Source of the DNA: JADJLQ01 sp044227925
GTDB taxonomy: Bacteria > Bacteroidota > Bacteroidia > Chitinophagales > Saprospiraceae
Assembly: GCA_044227925.1 (NCBI GenBank)
Contig: JBGAVW010000020.1
Span: forward strand, 6,759-70,758
Reading direction: 5' to 3'
Length of the DNA stretch: 64,000 bases
Part shown: piece after piece, positions 45,582-54,233 of the stretch
Layout: the number at the start of each line of letters is the position of its first letter
Position numbering within the stretch: the stretch's first letter is position 1
The notes under the pieces: model-generated
The model's input: only the letters and a program-made list of their open reading frames with translations
Databases searched by the model: none
What the model was told of the DNA's origin: nothing
Position numbers and translations under genes: made by a program

Positions 45582-48230
45582 ATGGGAAAAAAATTATTAA
45601 TAGTAGAGTCGCCTGCAAAAGCTAAAACAATAGAAAAATTCCTCGGTAGTGATTACCAGGTCAAATCCAGTTTTGGACATGTACGTGATCTTGAAAAAGG
45701 AAAGAGAGGAATAAACATCGATAATGACTTTCAACCAAGTTATATCATCAGCCCCGAAAAAACGAAGGTGGTCAAGGAACTGAGAGATACCGCTAAACTT
45801 GCTTCAGAAGTATGGCTGGCTACGGACGAAGATCGTGAAGGGGAAGCAATTGCATGGCATTTGTGTGAGGTTTTGAATCTCGACCCCAAGGTCACTAAAC
45901 GAATTGTGTTTCATGAAATCACCAAGCCGGCAATTCAGGAAGCGGTATTAAATCCAAGAAAAGTAGATTTGGACCTGGTAAATGCACAGCAAGCGCGTAG
46001 AGTCCTGGATAGGCTGGTGGGATTCGAACTCTCAGAATTATTATGGAAAAAAATTAAAAACAATCTATCTGCAGGCAGAGTACAATCTGTGGCAGTAAAA
46101 CTGATTGTAGAACGTGAGCGGGAAATCCGAAATTTTGAAATCACCCCATTTTATAAGATCAGTGCAATTTTCAAAGTAAAGGATGCCGATGGCAGAGTTT
46201 ATAATTTAAAAGCTGAAAGGCCCGAGCGTTTCGATACAAATAAAGATGCGCGTGCTTTTTTGGAAGCATCCAATACATCGGCTTTTACTATTAAATCAAT
46301 CGATGTAAAACCATTACGCAGAAAGCCGGCAGCTCCATTTACTACTTCTACTTTACAGCAAGAGGCTTCCAGAAAGCTGGGATTCGGTGTATCCCGTACC
46401 ATGATTACAGCACAACGACTTTACGAACAGGGATTGATCACCTACATGCGTACGGATAGTACTGCTTTAAGTGCAACTGCTGTGGCCCAGATTACCAGTG
46501 AAATCGAAAAAAACTATGGTAAGGAATATGTAGAAAACCGGGTTTTTAAAAGCAAGACAGCCAATGCCCAGGAGGCGCATGAAGCCATCCGGCCTTCCTA
46601 TATAGATAAAATTGAGGTATCGGCCATTCGAGACGAACAACGACTCTACGAATTGATTTGGAAACGCACGATTGCTTCCCAAATGGCAGATGCCGAATTG
46701 GAAAAAACTACTGTAAAGATTTCCATATCTAACTTGCCAAACGATTTTCTTCAGGCAGAAGGAGAAATTATAAAATTTGATGGATTTCTCAAAGTATACC
46801 TTGAATCACAAGATGAGGAAGAGGAGTCAGAGGATGAATCCATATTACCTCCTTTGCAGGTAGGCCAAAAATTGGATCTGAATAAAATGGAAGCCATTCA
46901 ACGATTTACCAGGCCTCCATCACGGTATACAGAAGCCAGTCTCGTAAAAAAATTAGAAGAGCTGGGAATAGGACGGCCTTCGACTTATGCTCCTACCATT
47001 ACCAAAATAATGGAAGTAGGCAGAGGATATGTGGTAAAGGAGCAGCGGGAAGGTACCCTCAGACCCTACCAGGTATTGGTATTGGAAAATGGTATGATTA
47101 CGGAGCGAACCGATTCTGAAACTACAGGAGCTTCTAAAAACAACCTCTTCCCTACCGATATGGGCATGATCGTAGTTGATTACCTTAACAAGAATTTTGA
47201 CGACATCATGGAATACGGCTTTACTGCCGAAATAGAAAAAGAGTTTGATATTATAGCTGAGGGGAACCTGGAATGGCATAAAATGATCAAGGATTTTTAT
47301 GAGCCTTTTCACAAAAAATTAGAAGAAACATTACTGAATACAGGGAGAGAAAGCGGAAAGCGTATGTTGGGCAAGGATCCAAAATCCGGCAAATCCGTAT
47401 TTGTACGAATGGCCCGATTTGGTCCTGTGGTTCAGATCGGAGATACCGATGAAATCACGGAAGATGAAAAACCTGAAATTGCCAGTTTAAAACCGGGCCA
47501 GTCCCTGGAAAATATAAGCTATGAAGATGCCATGGAGCTTTTCAAGCTACCTCGCACATTGGGTGAATACGAAGGAAAAGAAATTATCATCAGCCAAGGC
47601 AGATTTGGACCGTATGTCAAATACGACGAAGGATTTATTTCAATTCCAAGAATTGAAGATCCTTTGGCTATCACGTATGATCGGGCGGTTGAATTAATTG
47701 AAGAAAAAAAAGCGGCAAATGCCCCGATCGCCACATACAAAGGCTTACCTATAAGTAAAGGCAAGGGCAGATTTGGGCCTTTTTTAAAATGGAATGATTT
47801 ATTTGCCAATGTTCCGGCTAAAATTAATTTTGATTCATTAGATGCTAAAACAGCCATTGAGCTGATACAAGCCAAAGAAGAAAAGGAAGCCAAAAAATAT
47901 ATTTCTAATTGGGAAGAAGAAAAAATAAGTGTTCAAAACGGCAGATGGGGCCCAATTATGGTATACGGTAAAAAATGGGTAAATTTTCCAAAGGACCCTG
48001 ATGGTAAAAGAATTTCTGCGGAGGCTGCAGGAGAATATTCGCTGGATCAGGTAAAAGCTTTAATTGAAGCGGCAGATCCAACCGCATTTAAAAAGAAAGG
48101 TAAAGCAACGAAAGCTACTAAATCTGATGACTCAAAACCAAAATCTGCAAAAACTACAAAAAAACCAGCAAAATCGGGAGCCAGGAAAATAATTACAGTA
48201 ATTAAGAAAAGCAGTAAAGCAAAAGTGTAA
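45582..48230 (+). CDS. topA: DNA topoisomerase I
   Basis: This type IA topoisomerase relaxes negative supercoils. The Toprim domain opens with LLIVESPAKAKTIEKFLG and has the acidic motif TDEDREGEAIAWHL. The active-site tyrosine is Tyr288 in LITYMRTDS. Instead of zinc fingers, the C-terminal half has several Toprim_C-type repeats (RMARFGPVVQIGD, QGRFGPYVKYDEG, KGRFGPFLKWND, GRWGPIMVYGKK). It ends in a lysine-rich tail. The 882-residue length is normal for Bacteroidota. Confidence 0.97.
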   Translation: MGKKLLIVESPAKAKTIEKFLGSDYQVKSSFGHVRDLEKGKRGINIDNDFQPSYIISPEKTKVVKELRDTAKLASEVWLATDEDREGEAIAWHLCEVLNLDPKVTKRIVFHEITKPAIQEAVLNPRKVDLDLVNAQQARRVLDRLVGFELSELLWKKIKNNLSAGRVQSVAVKLIVEREREIRNFEITPFYKISAIFKVKDADGRVYNLKAERPERFDTNKDARAFLEASNTSAFTIKSIDVKPLRRKPAAPFTTSTLQQEASRKLGFGVSRTMITAQRLYEQGLITYMRTDSTALSATAVAQITSEIEKNYGKEYVENRVFKSKTANAQEAHEAIRPSYIDKIEVSAIRDEQRLYELIWKRTIASQMADAELEKTTVKISISNLPNDFLQAEGEIIKFDGFLKVYLESQDEEEESEDESILPPLQVGQKLDLNKMEAIQRFTRPPSRYTEASLVKKLEELGIGRPSTYAPTITKIMEVGRGYVVKEQREGTLRPYQVLVLENGMITERTDSETTGASKNNLFPTDMGMIVVDYLNKNFDDIMEYGFTAEIEKEFDIIAEGNLEWHKMIKDFYEPFHKKLEETLLNTGRESGKRMLGKDPKSGKSVFVRMARFGPVVQIGDTDEITEDEKPEIASLKPGQSLENISYEDAMELFKLPRTLGEYEGKEIIISQGRFGPYVKYDEGFISIPRIEDPLAITYDRAVELIEEKKAANAPIATYKGLPISKGKGRFGPFLKWNDLFANVPAKINFDSLDAKTAIELIQAKEEKEAKKYISNWEEEKISVQNGRWGPIMVYGKKWVNFPKDPDGKRISAEAAGEYSLDQVKALIEAADPTAFKKKGKATKATKSDDSKPKSAKTTKKPAKSGARKIITVIKKSSKAKV

Positions 48231-48325
48231 AATCAACGTTTGCAGATCGTAGATCATACAAATTCTGATAAATCCTGTATGCTGCAAAATCCAACTTTTA
48301 ACATTAAATGCATATCTTTACCGAC

Positions 48326-48733
48326 ATGCAAGAAATGTTGAACCAATTTCGATTTATTTTCTATCGCTTCCACGATAAAGGACTTGAGTTTTTCCTGATA
48401 CGTGATAATGATCACTGGACTTTACCATCAGGTATAGCTAAAGATGCTATGCATCGGTTCTTTAACCGTGAAGGAAAACTGATCGAATTGGAATCCAATC
48501 AAATAGATCAAATAAAAAACCTTGCAGTGGAAGCTGACTGGCATGACCTGCCATCGATCCGGGGCTTGATCAAGCACGACATTCGTCGGGTGGAGGAGGA
48601 AATACAAAAGATTGAGGAAGGTGCTTACATCACTGCCAAGGAGGCTTTTAAAAAAGTACTTCCTCATGAGTATGCATTATTGAAAGAAGTAAAAGACATT
48701 TTATTTGACAGAAACCTTACCATCAATATTTGA
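48326..48733 (+). CDS. Degenerate NUDIX-like protein
   Basis: About 135 residues. The N-terminal part (FRFIFYRFHDKGLEFFLIRD, then WTLPSG) looks like the first strands of a NUDIX fold. The canonical GX5EX7REUXEEXGU helix is not seen, so hydrolase activity is doubtful. The C-terminus is helical (RRVEEEIQKIEEGAYITAKE). I prefer the ATG at 48326 because a near-consensus -7 box (TATCTTTA) occupies 48313-48320, downstream of the alternative ATG at 48308. Function is uncertain. Confidence 0.55.
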   Translation: MQEMLNQFRFIFYRFHDKGLEFFLIRDNDHWTLPSGIAKDAMHRFFNREGKLIELESNQIDQIKNLAVEADWHDLPSIRGLIKHDIRRVEEEIQKIEEGAYITAKEAFKKVLPHEYALLKEVKDILFDRNLTINI

Positions 48734-48793
48734 TTTTACTGGTTAATTCTTTCCTATTCTCAAACTCAATTCCCAAACTGAATTTCCTTTTTT

Positions 48794-48801
48794 TATCTTT
48801 G
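48794..48801 (+). promoter_or_regulatory. -7 promoter box (TATCTTTG) for purC
   Basis: This is a full TAnnTTTG match with only 4 nt before the purC ATG, which implies a leaderless transcript. Confidence 0.6.
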
Positions 48802-48805
48802 AGCC

Positions 48806-49747
48806 ATGGCGTATATATCCATAGGCAATACTGATTTTAAATTTACACTCAGCCAGCAAGTTTATCGGGGCAAGGTTAGAGAGGTATATATAATTGGAGA
48901 CAAACTCGTGTCCATTGCCAGTGATCGAATTTCCGCATTTGATCATATTTTGCCCAAACTCATTCCATATAAAGGCCAGGTATTAAATCAGGTAGCTGCT
49001 TATTTTTTACAAGCCACTCAGGATATTGTTCCTAATTGGTTAGAAGCTGTACCCCACCCTAATGTTTCAATTGGGAAAAAATGCGATCCTGTAAAAATAG
49101 AATTTGTAGTGAGGGGGTATCTCGCCGGACATGCCTGGCGCGAATATAAATCAGGTAATAGAACCTTATGCGGCATTTCAATGCCTGACGGAATGTATGA
49201 ATCCGATAAATTTCCTCAACCTTTGATCACTCCCAGCACTAAAGCAGATGTAGGACACGATGAAGATATTTCCAGGGAAAAAGCCATTGAACAAGGTTTG
49301 TGTACCAGGGAAGAGTGGAACACTATGGAAAATTACGCCAGATCCCTTTTTCAGCGGGGAACAGAGATGGCAGCCCGACAGGGTTTGATACTGGTGGATA
49401 CAAAATATGAATTCGGCAGATATAAAAACGAGATAATTTTAATAGACGAGGTGCACACACCCGATAGTTCCCGGTATTATATTCTGGATGGTTATGCTGA
49501 AAGACAAATGCACAGAGAACATCAAAAACAGCTTTCTAAAGAATTTGTTCGGGAATGGTTAATGGAAAATGGTTTTCAGGGAAAAGAAAATCAACACATG
49601 CCCTTTATGCCTGATAGTTTTGTACAGGAAATATCCGATCGGTACATTGAATTATATGAAAAAGTAACCGGTAAAAAATTCATTAAGAGTGAAAATTCGG
49701 ATCTGCACTCTATAGAAAATGCGGTAAAGGAATATCTGAGCAATTAG
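48806..49747 (+). CDS. purC: Phosphoribosylaminoimidazole-succinocarboxamide synthase
   Basis: SAICAR synthetase joins CAIR with aspartate, using ATP, in purine synthesis. Motifs are YRGKVREVYIIGD, ASDRISAFDHILP, IEFVVRGYLAGHAWREY, LILVDTKYEFG and DEVHTPDSSRY. At 313 residues it is the longer form, like yeast ADE1. Other pur genes are not adjacent. The start codon directly follows the promoter box. Confidence 0.97.
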   Translation: MAYISIGNTDFKFTLSQQVYRGKVREVYIIGDKLVSIASDRISAFDHILPKLIPYKGQVLNQVAAYFLQATQDIVPNWLEAVPHPNVSIGKKCDPVKIEFVVRGYLAGHAWREYKSGNRTLCGISMPDGMYESDKFPQPLITPSTKADVGHDEDISREKAIEQGLCTREEWNTMENYARSLFQRGTEMAARQGLILVDTKYEFGRYKNEIILIDEVHTPDSSRYYILDGYAERQMHREHQKQLSKEFVREWLMENGFQGKENQHMPFMPDSFVQEISDRYIELYEKVTGKKFIKSENSDLHSIENAVKEYLSN

Positions 49748-49757
49748 TTTTACCATC

Positions 49758-50855
49758 TCAATCCACCCACTCTGCAATAAATAAATTGGTATCACGGGTA
49801 CCCCCATTAAATCTGTTGGAAGCGAATACCAGGTATTTGCCATTAGGTGAAAACATAGGAAAAGAATCGAATACCTTGTCCTGGGAAACTTTCTCCAGGC
49901 CTGTACCATCTTCGTTAATCATAAATAAATTGAATGAGTAACCTCTGGATGCAGCATGGTTAGAACTAAAAATAATCCTTTTATTATCCGGTAAAAAATA
50001 AGGTGCCCAATTGGCTTTACCCAGATGAGTTACTTGTTTCAAGTTGGATCCGTCTACATTACAAGTATATATTTCCATCTCAGTAGGTTGCACCAACCCT
50101 TGATGCAGTAAATCCAAATATTCCTTTTTTGCTTCTTCTGTTTTAGGTCTTGAGGCCCTGAAGACCAATTTTGAGCCATCCGGAGAGAAAAATGCTCCAC
50201 CATCGTATCCAAGGTCTTTGGTCACTCTTTTAACGTTACTGCCATCCAGCTTCATCGTATACAGATCCAGGTCACCATCCCGCACCGATGTAAATACCAT
50301 CAGATCCCCTTTGGGACTTACGGTAGCCTCAGCATCATATCCTGGGGTATTGGTCAATCTATTAATTATATTTCCATTAAGATCGGCAGTATAAATGTCA
50401 AAACTTTCATAGATAGCCCATACATATTTGCCGGTTGCACTTCTCTCAGGTGCAGGAGGACAATCCTTACCTGCTGCGTGTGTAGATGCATACACTATTT
50501 TTTTATTTCCCGGTAAAAAATAGGAGCAGGTGGTACGGCCATCACCTGTACTTATCCTTATGGGTTTGTTATTTTTTAAATCCGATCTTCCGGGGGTGAC
50601 AGTAAAAATCTGATCACATCCATTTGACCAATTTGCAAAATCACTTTGAAAAGTGAGTTGTTTACCGTCAAAACTCCAATAAGCCTCAGCATTATTACCG
50701 CCAAAGGTGAGCTGAGTTATATTTTTCAGGTGTTTTTCATCCGGATATTTAAATGGGTCCTGCCCATCGGTCCGGGTAAGTGAATATTTAGGACTACAAT
50801 AAAACCCTGATAAAATTAAAAGAATAAAGACAGAATACTTTTTAAAATGAACCAT
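49758..50855 (-). CDS. Lipoprotein with TolB-like (PD40) beta-propeller repeats
   Basis: This is a predicted envelope lipoprotein (lipobox SGFYC, cysteine 20). The mature 345 residues are a beta-propeller of WD40-like/PD40 repeats of the TolB type. Clear copies are YWSFDGKQLTFQSD, TVSPKGDLMVFTSVRDGDLD, FFSPDGSKLVFRASRP, FLPDNKRIIFSSN and MFSPNGKYLVFASNR. No protease domain follows the propeller. A protein-binding role is likely. It diverges from the kinase gene across only 17 nt. A full TAnnTTTG match on its strand at 50944-50951, inside the kinase gene, could be its promoter. Confidence 0.85.
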   Translation of the reverse strand: MVHFKKYSVFILLILSGFYCSPKYSLTRTDGQDPFKYPDEKHLKNITQLTFGGNNAEAYWSFDGKQLTFQSDFANWSNGCDQIFTVTPGRSDLKNNKPIRISTGDGRTTCSYFLPGNKKIVYASTHAAGKDCPPAPERSATGKYVWAIYESFDIYTADLNGNIINRLTNTPGYDAEATVSPKGDLMVFTSVRDGDLDLYTMKLDGSNVKRVTKDLGYDGGAFFSPDGSKLVFRASRPKTEEAKKEYLDLLHQGLVQPTEMEIYTCNVDGSNLKQVTHLGKANWAPYFLPDNKRIIFSSNHAASRGYSFNLFMINEDGTGLEKVSQDKVFDSFPMFSPNGKYLVFASNRFNGGTRDTNLFIAEWVD

Positions 50856-50860
50856 GTATT

Positions 50861-50868
50861 TAATTTTG
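50861..50868 (+). promoter_or_regulatory. -7 promoter box (TAATTTTG) for the P-loop kinase gene
   Basis: This is a full TAnnTTTG match with 4 nt before the ATG at 50873, again pointing to a leaderless mRNA. It occupies most of the 17-nt divergent gap. Confidence 0.6.
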
Positions 50869-50872
50869 TGCT

Positions 50873-51388
50873 ATGATCATTGGTATCGGCGGAGTGAGCA
50901 GGGCAGGTAAAACCACCCTGGCCAATCTGTTAAAAAAACGGCTCAAAGGTAAGACTATTAGCATTCTTAATCAGGATGAATTTGTAAAAAAAGCAGGTTT
51001 ACCCGAAATTAATAACCATATTGATTGGGAACACCCGGATTCCCTGGATTGGATTGGTCTCCGAAAAAAAATCAAAGCTGAATCCATGAAAAATGAGATC
51101 ACTATTGTCGAAGGATTGTTTGCATTCTATGATAAGAAAATTGCGGCAATGTACGATCTCCATATATTCATGTCTATTGAAAAAGATATTTTTCTGGTGC
51201 GAAAGCGAAAAGATAAAAGATGGGGTAAAGAACCTGAATGGTTTATTCATCATATCTGGAACAGCTATCTTAAATATGGAAAATTGCCAGCTTCTATCCC
51301 CGAAGTTTTAGTCATTAATGGAACCAGTCCTGCCAATATAGGGCAAATCGTTTCTGCTTTTATCCTGAATAAATTAGTCATACATTAG
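50873..51388 (+). CDS. Uridine kinase-like P-loop nucleoside kinase
   Basis: A 171-residue P-loop kinase of the uridine kinase/nicotinamide riboside kinase type. Walker A is GVSRAGKTT at residues 7-15. The acceptor region has LNQDEFVKK, NHIDWEHPDSLDW matches the substrate-binding segment of this group, and TIVEGLFAFYD is the next strand. A lid-type RKRKDKRWGK follows. The substrate (uridine, nicotinamide riboside or another) is not certain. The next gene starts 4 nt later and is surely co-transcribed. Confidence 0.82.
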   Translation: MIIGIGGVSRAGKTTLANLLKKRLKGKTISILNQDEFVKKAGLPEINNHIDWEHPDSLDWIGLRKKIKAESMKNEITIVEGLFAFYDKKIAAMYDLHIFMSIEKDIFLVRKRKDKRWGKEPEWFIHHIWNSYLKYGKLPASIPEVLVINGTSPANIGQIVSAFILNKLVIH

Positions 51389-51392
51389 CCAG

Positions 51393-51809
51393 ATGTACTT
51401 ATACAATAAAATCAAGCACTACTCCATTCCAGATCCTTCACAGCGCTTTACCGGTATTACTGCTAAAATTATATTGATCCATACAAAACTGTCTCCGGAA
51501 GAAACAGCCTTCTTAAATAAAATGGTCATAGCCTACAAATGGCAAATTGAAGAATTACTTCAGATAGAAATCCAGCCTGATCATGTTGAGTCCTATACCA
51601 GCTTATGGAGAAATAAACAAATAAAATTAGTATGGTTGTTTGATACCATGGCAGAGTCGGTAGGAATCTTTGTTCAATTGCCTAAATACCAGATTTTCCG
51701 TTTCACGCATTTTGATATTTATTATACTGATACTCTTGCCAAAATTGAACTAAATAAACCCTTTAAATCTAAAGTATGGCAGGATTTAAAAGATATCAAA
51801 TTAGATTAG
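51393..51809 (+). CDS. Unrecognised 138-residue cytosolic protein
   Basis: I do not recognise this protein. It has no signal peptide or membrane segment. It has alternating strands and helices (ITAKIILIHTKLSPEE, IKLVWLFDTMAES) and ends in a charged helix. The 4-nt gap to the kinase gene implies co-transcription and perhaps a shared process. Base composition is like its neighbours. Confidence 0.6.
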   Translation: MYLYNKIKHYSIPDPSQRFTGITAKIILIHTKLSPEETAFLNKMVIAYKWQIEELLQIEIQPDHVESYTSLWRNKQIKLVWLFDTMAESVGIFVQLPKYQIFRFTHFDIYYTDTLAKIELNKPFKSKVWQDLKDIKLD

Positions 51810-51817
51810 CCATGATC

Positions 51818-52666
51818 TTATTTCCCGTTTTTTAAAAAAGCAATACTTTGAGGTACCTGATTCCAGCTGTTATCATTTTCATCCTCAATATAAAAATGTT
51901 CAATACTAGACTTTCTGGCAGCTTTCAAAACTTTTTTTATGTCTATTTGACCAGTACCCAAGGTCACATCATTCTCCGTTGGAGTTTGTCCAGATAGATC
52001 TCCTACTACTCCTTTTTTCAAATCTTTAACGTGCATGAGTTTGAATCTATTGGGGTATTTTTTTATTAACCTGGCAGGATCTTGTCCAGGATGCTGCACC
52101 CAGAGTATATCAATTTCATAACTAACATAGTCCGGGTTAGTTTCTTTCATCAAAACATCAAACAAAGTACCATCACCATAGGGCTGGAACTCATATCCAT
52201 GATTATGATAAGCAAAAGTAAGTCCATGTGATTTCAGGTCTTTGCCAATTTCATTAAACACAGCTGCCGTCTGTTTTGCAGTCTCCAGGGTCCAGGGACT
52301 ACTGTGGGGTATCCAGGCTACTCTCACATAAGATGCCCCCAGCTTTTTCGCATTCTCTATTACGCCAGCCCTTTTATTCATAATATCATCATAGGATACT
52401 CCGAAACTAGTACATCGAATGCCTCTTCGGTCCATCATAGTTCGAATGTCTTCAGCTACCTGGCCGAAAAGATTTGAAAATTCAATATTGTCTATGCCAA
52501 TAGACTTTATATAATCAAGTGTGCCGGGCATATCCTGTGCAAATTGCTTTCTAAAGGTATAGGATACAATGGCTGGTTTGGATTTCATCATCTTGCTAAA
52601 GGATTGACCCACCCCGGTTATCCCAAATGCATTTACAAATAACCAAAGTAATGCTATGTTTTTCAT
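51818..52666 (-). CDS. Exported sugar phosphate isomerase/epimerase-like TIM-barrel protein
   Basis: This belongs to the xylose isomerase-like TIM-barrel (AP endonuclease 2) superfamily. The ATG at 52666 gives a signal peptide (MKNIALLWLFVNAFGITGVG), so it acts in the periplasm. Conserved barrel motifs are GIDNIEFSNLFG, TFAYHNHGYEF, YEIDILWVQHPG, LMHVKDLK and the terminal HFYIEDENDN, with the His, Glu and Asp residues expected for a metal site. Related proteins act on sugars or 3-keto-glycosides; the exact reaction is unknown. It is the last gene of a minus-strand run with the sugar dehydrogenase and arabinofuranosidase. Confidence 0.85.
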   Translation of the reverse strand: MKNIALLWLFVNAFGITGVGQSFSKMMKSKPAIVSYTFRKQFAQDMPGTLDYIKSIGIDNIEFSNLFGQVAEDIRTMMDRRGIRCTSFGVSYDDIMNKRAGVIENAKKLGASYVRVAWIPHSSPWTLETAKQTAAVFNEIGKDLKSHGLTFAYHNHGYEFQPYGDGTLFDVLMKETNPDYVSYEIDILWVQHPGQDPARLIKKYPNRFKLMHVKDLKKGVVGDLSGQTPTENDVTLGTGQIDIKKVLKAARKSSIEHFYIEDENDNSWNQVPQSIAFLKNGK

Positions 52667-52749
52667 ACTCTGCGGATTTAACATTAAAAAGTAAAAAAAT
52701 AAGAAGGAAGGTCAAAACAGGCCAATCCCTCTACGGACCAAGAATAAAT

Positions 52750-54180
52750 TTACTGCATTTGCGCATTTACAGGTATAAGCCTGAAAATACATCCGGGTTT
52801 ATCTTCCACACCAATGTATATAAATCCATCCGGGCCCTGCTCTACCATTCGAACTCTTCCAATTTTTTTCAACAATCGTTCCTGTTCATCCGGGTTATTC
52901 CCAACTAAATGTACACGATTTAAAAATTGAAACCGCAATGATCCCATGAGAATATCTCCTTTCCAGGAAGGATATTTATCGCTGGTAACAATGGTCATAC
53001 CACTCGGGCCTAATGAAGGTATCCATTTTGCTTTAGGCTGTTCCATACCTTCCCTGGAAGTAAATGGAGTCATGATTTTGCCATTGTAGTTTATACCGTA
53101 ACTGATTACAGGCCAACCATAGTTTTTACCTTTCTCAATCAAATTTAACTCATCACCTCCTCGGGGACCATGTTCGTTTTCCCAAATGGCTCCTGTCTCG
53201 GGATGAATACTGAGACTCTGGGGATTTCTGTGACCATAAGACCAAATTGTTGGCCTGGCACCAGGAGTATTAACAAATGGATTGTCTGAGGGTACTGATC
53301 CGTCATCGTTCATGCGATGTATTTTGCCCAGGTCATTGTCTAATTTTTGAGGTAAGGTATCTGTGTGCTGGAAGCGGTCACCTACAGTAAGAAATAATTT
53401 ACCTTCTTTATCAAATTCAATCCTGGATCCAAAATGTATGGGAGTGGTCTTCCATGGTAAGGCAATAAAAATATCTTTTCCATCTTTTAAGACATTTCCA
53501 TCCAGTTTTGCACACATGAGTGCCGTAGTTGCCAATTTTACACCGGCACTGTCTTTTACTTTAGAATACGATATGTACAATAATTGATTTTTATCAAAAT
53601 TTGGGTGGGTTTGCACATCAAGTAAGCCACCTTGTGCCATAGCAAAAACAGGTGGCACCCCTTTTACTTCAGTCTGCTTTCCGGAAGATTGCCGGTACAT
53701 CTTTCCTACCCGGTCTGTATATACAAAATCACCTCCAGGCAAAAAGGTCATCCCCCAGGGACTGGATAGCCCTTTGGCTACAGTATCCAGTTTTACGCTC
53801 ATAGATTGGTGGTGTACCGTGGCTTTGGTAATGCTGTCCCCTTCAAAATCAAAAGTCTTTCTGTAAGCAATGCATTTGAGCAAATAATCTGCTAATGATG
53901 CGACTTCCTGTTCTTTTAATGATGTTGCCCATACAGGATTTAATGAATCGGCATGGCCTCTTACTATGCTGTGTATCAGAGAATCTTTGGTATTACCGTG
54001 GCGCCAATTACGATCCACAAATACATCACCATTGTCACCATGACAGCTGGTACAATTCTTTTTGAAAATGTTTTCAGCCATCAACATAGGATCTATGGAC
54101 GGGGTATTTACAGATTCTTTTTTCTTACAGGAAATAAGAAAAAGTATGGCGAATATTGAAAAAAACAGGTTATGTTTCAT
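52750..54180 (-). CDS. PQQ-type soluble sugar dehydrogenase with an N-terminal cytochrome c domain, lipoprotein
   Basis: This is a predicted periplasmic oxidoreductase that oxidises sugars and passes electrons to haem. The ATG at 54180 gives a lipoprotein signal (LFLISC, Cys18). A cytochrome c motif CTSCH (C43, C46, H47) follows within about 100 residues. The rest is a six-bladed GdhB/YliI-like propeller: SSPWGMTFLPGG, GGLLDVQTHPNF, LFLTVGDRF, WSYGHRNPQSL, WENEHGPRGGDELN and KNYGWPVISYG. The frame extends 9 codons upstream of this start. The acceptor chain and substrate are unknown. It lies 53 nt after the arabinofuranosidase. Confidence 0.92.
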   Translation of the reverse strand: MKHNLFFSIFAILFLISCKKKESVNTPSIDPMLMAENIFKKNCTSCHGDNGDVFVDRNWRHGNTKDSLIHSIVRGHADSLNPVWATSLKEQEVASLADYLLKCIAYRKTFDFEGDSITKATVHHQSMSVKLDTVAKGLSSPWGMTFLPGGDFVYTDRVGKMYRQSSGKQTEVKGVPPVFAMAQGGLLDVQTHPNFDKNQLLYISYSKVKDSAGVKLATTALMCAKLDGNVLKDGKDIFIALPWKTTPIHFGSRIEFDKEGKLFLTVGDRFQHTDTLPQKLDNDLGKIHRMNDDGSVPSDNPFVNTPGARPTIWSYGHRNPQSLSIHPETGAIWENEHGPRGGDELNLIEKGKNYGWPVISYGINYNGKIMTPFTSREGMEQPKAKWIPSLGPSGMTIVTSDKYPSWKGDILMGSLRFQFLNRVHLVGNNPDEQERLLKKIGRVRMVEQGPDGFIYIGVEDKPGCIFRLIPVNAQMQ

Positions 54181-54233
54181 TTTTTGAGTTGTTTTATAAG
54201 TTTTCAATCCTAATGATAATTAATTTAGTTTTA

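Noticed and set aside
48308..48325. Upstream ATG for the NUDIX-like gene
   Set aside because: A near-consensus -7 box lies between it and the next ATG, so transcription probably starts after it.
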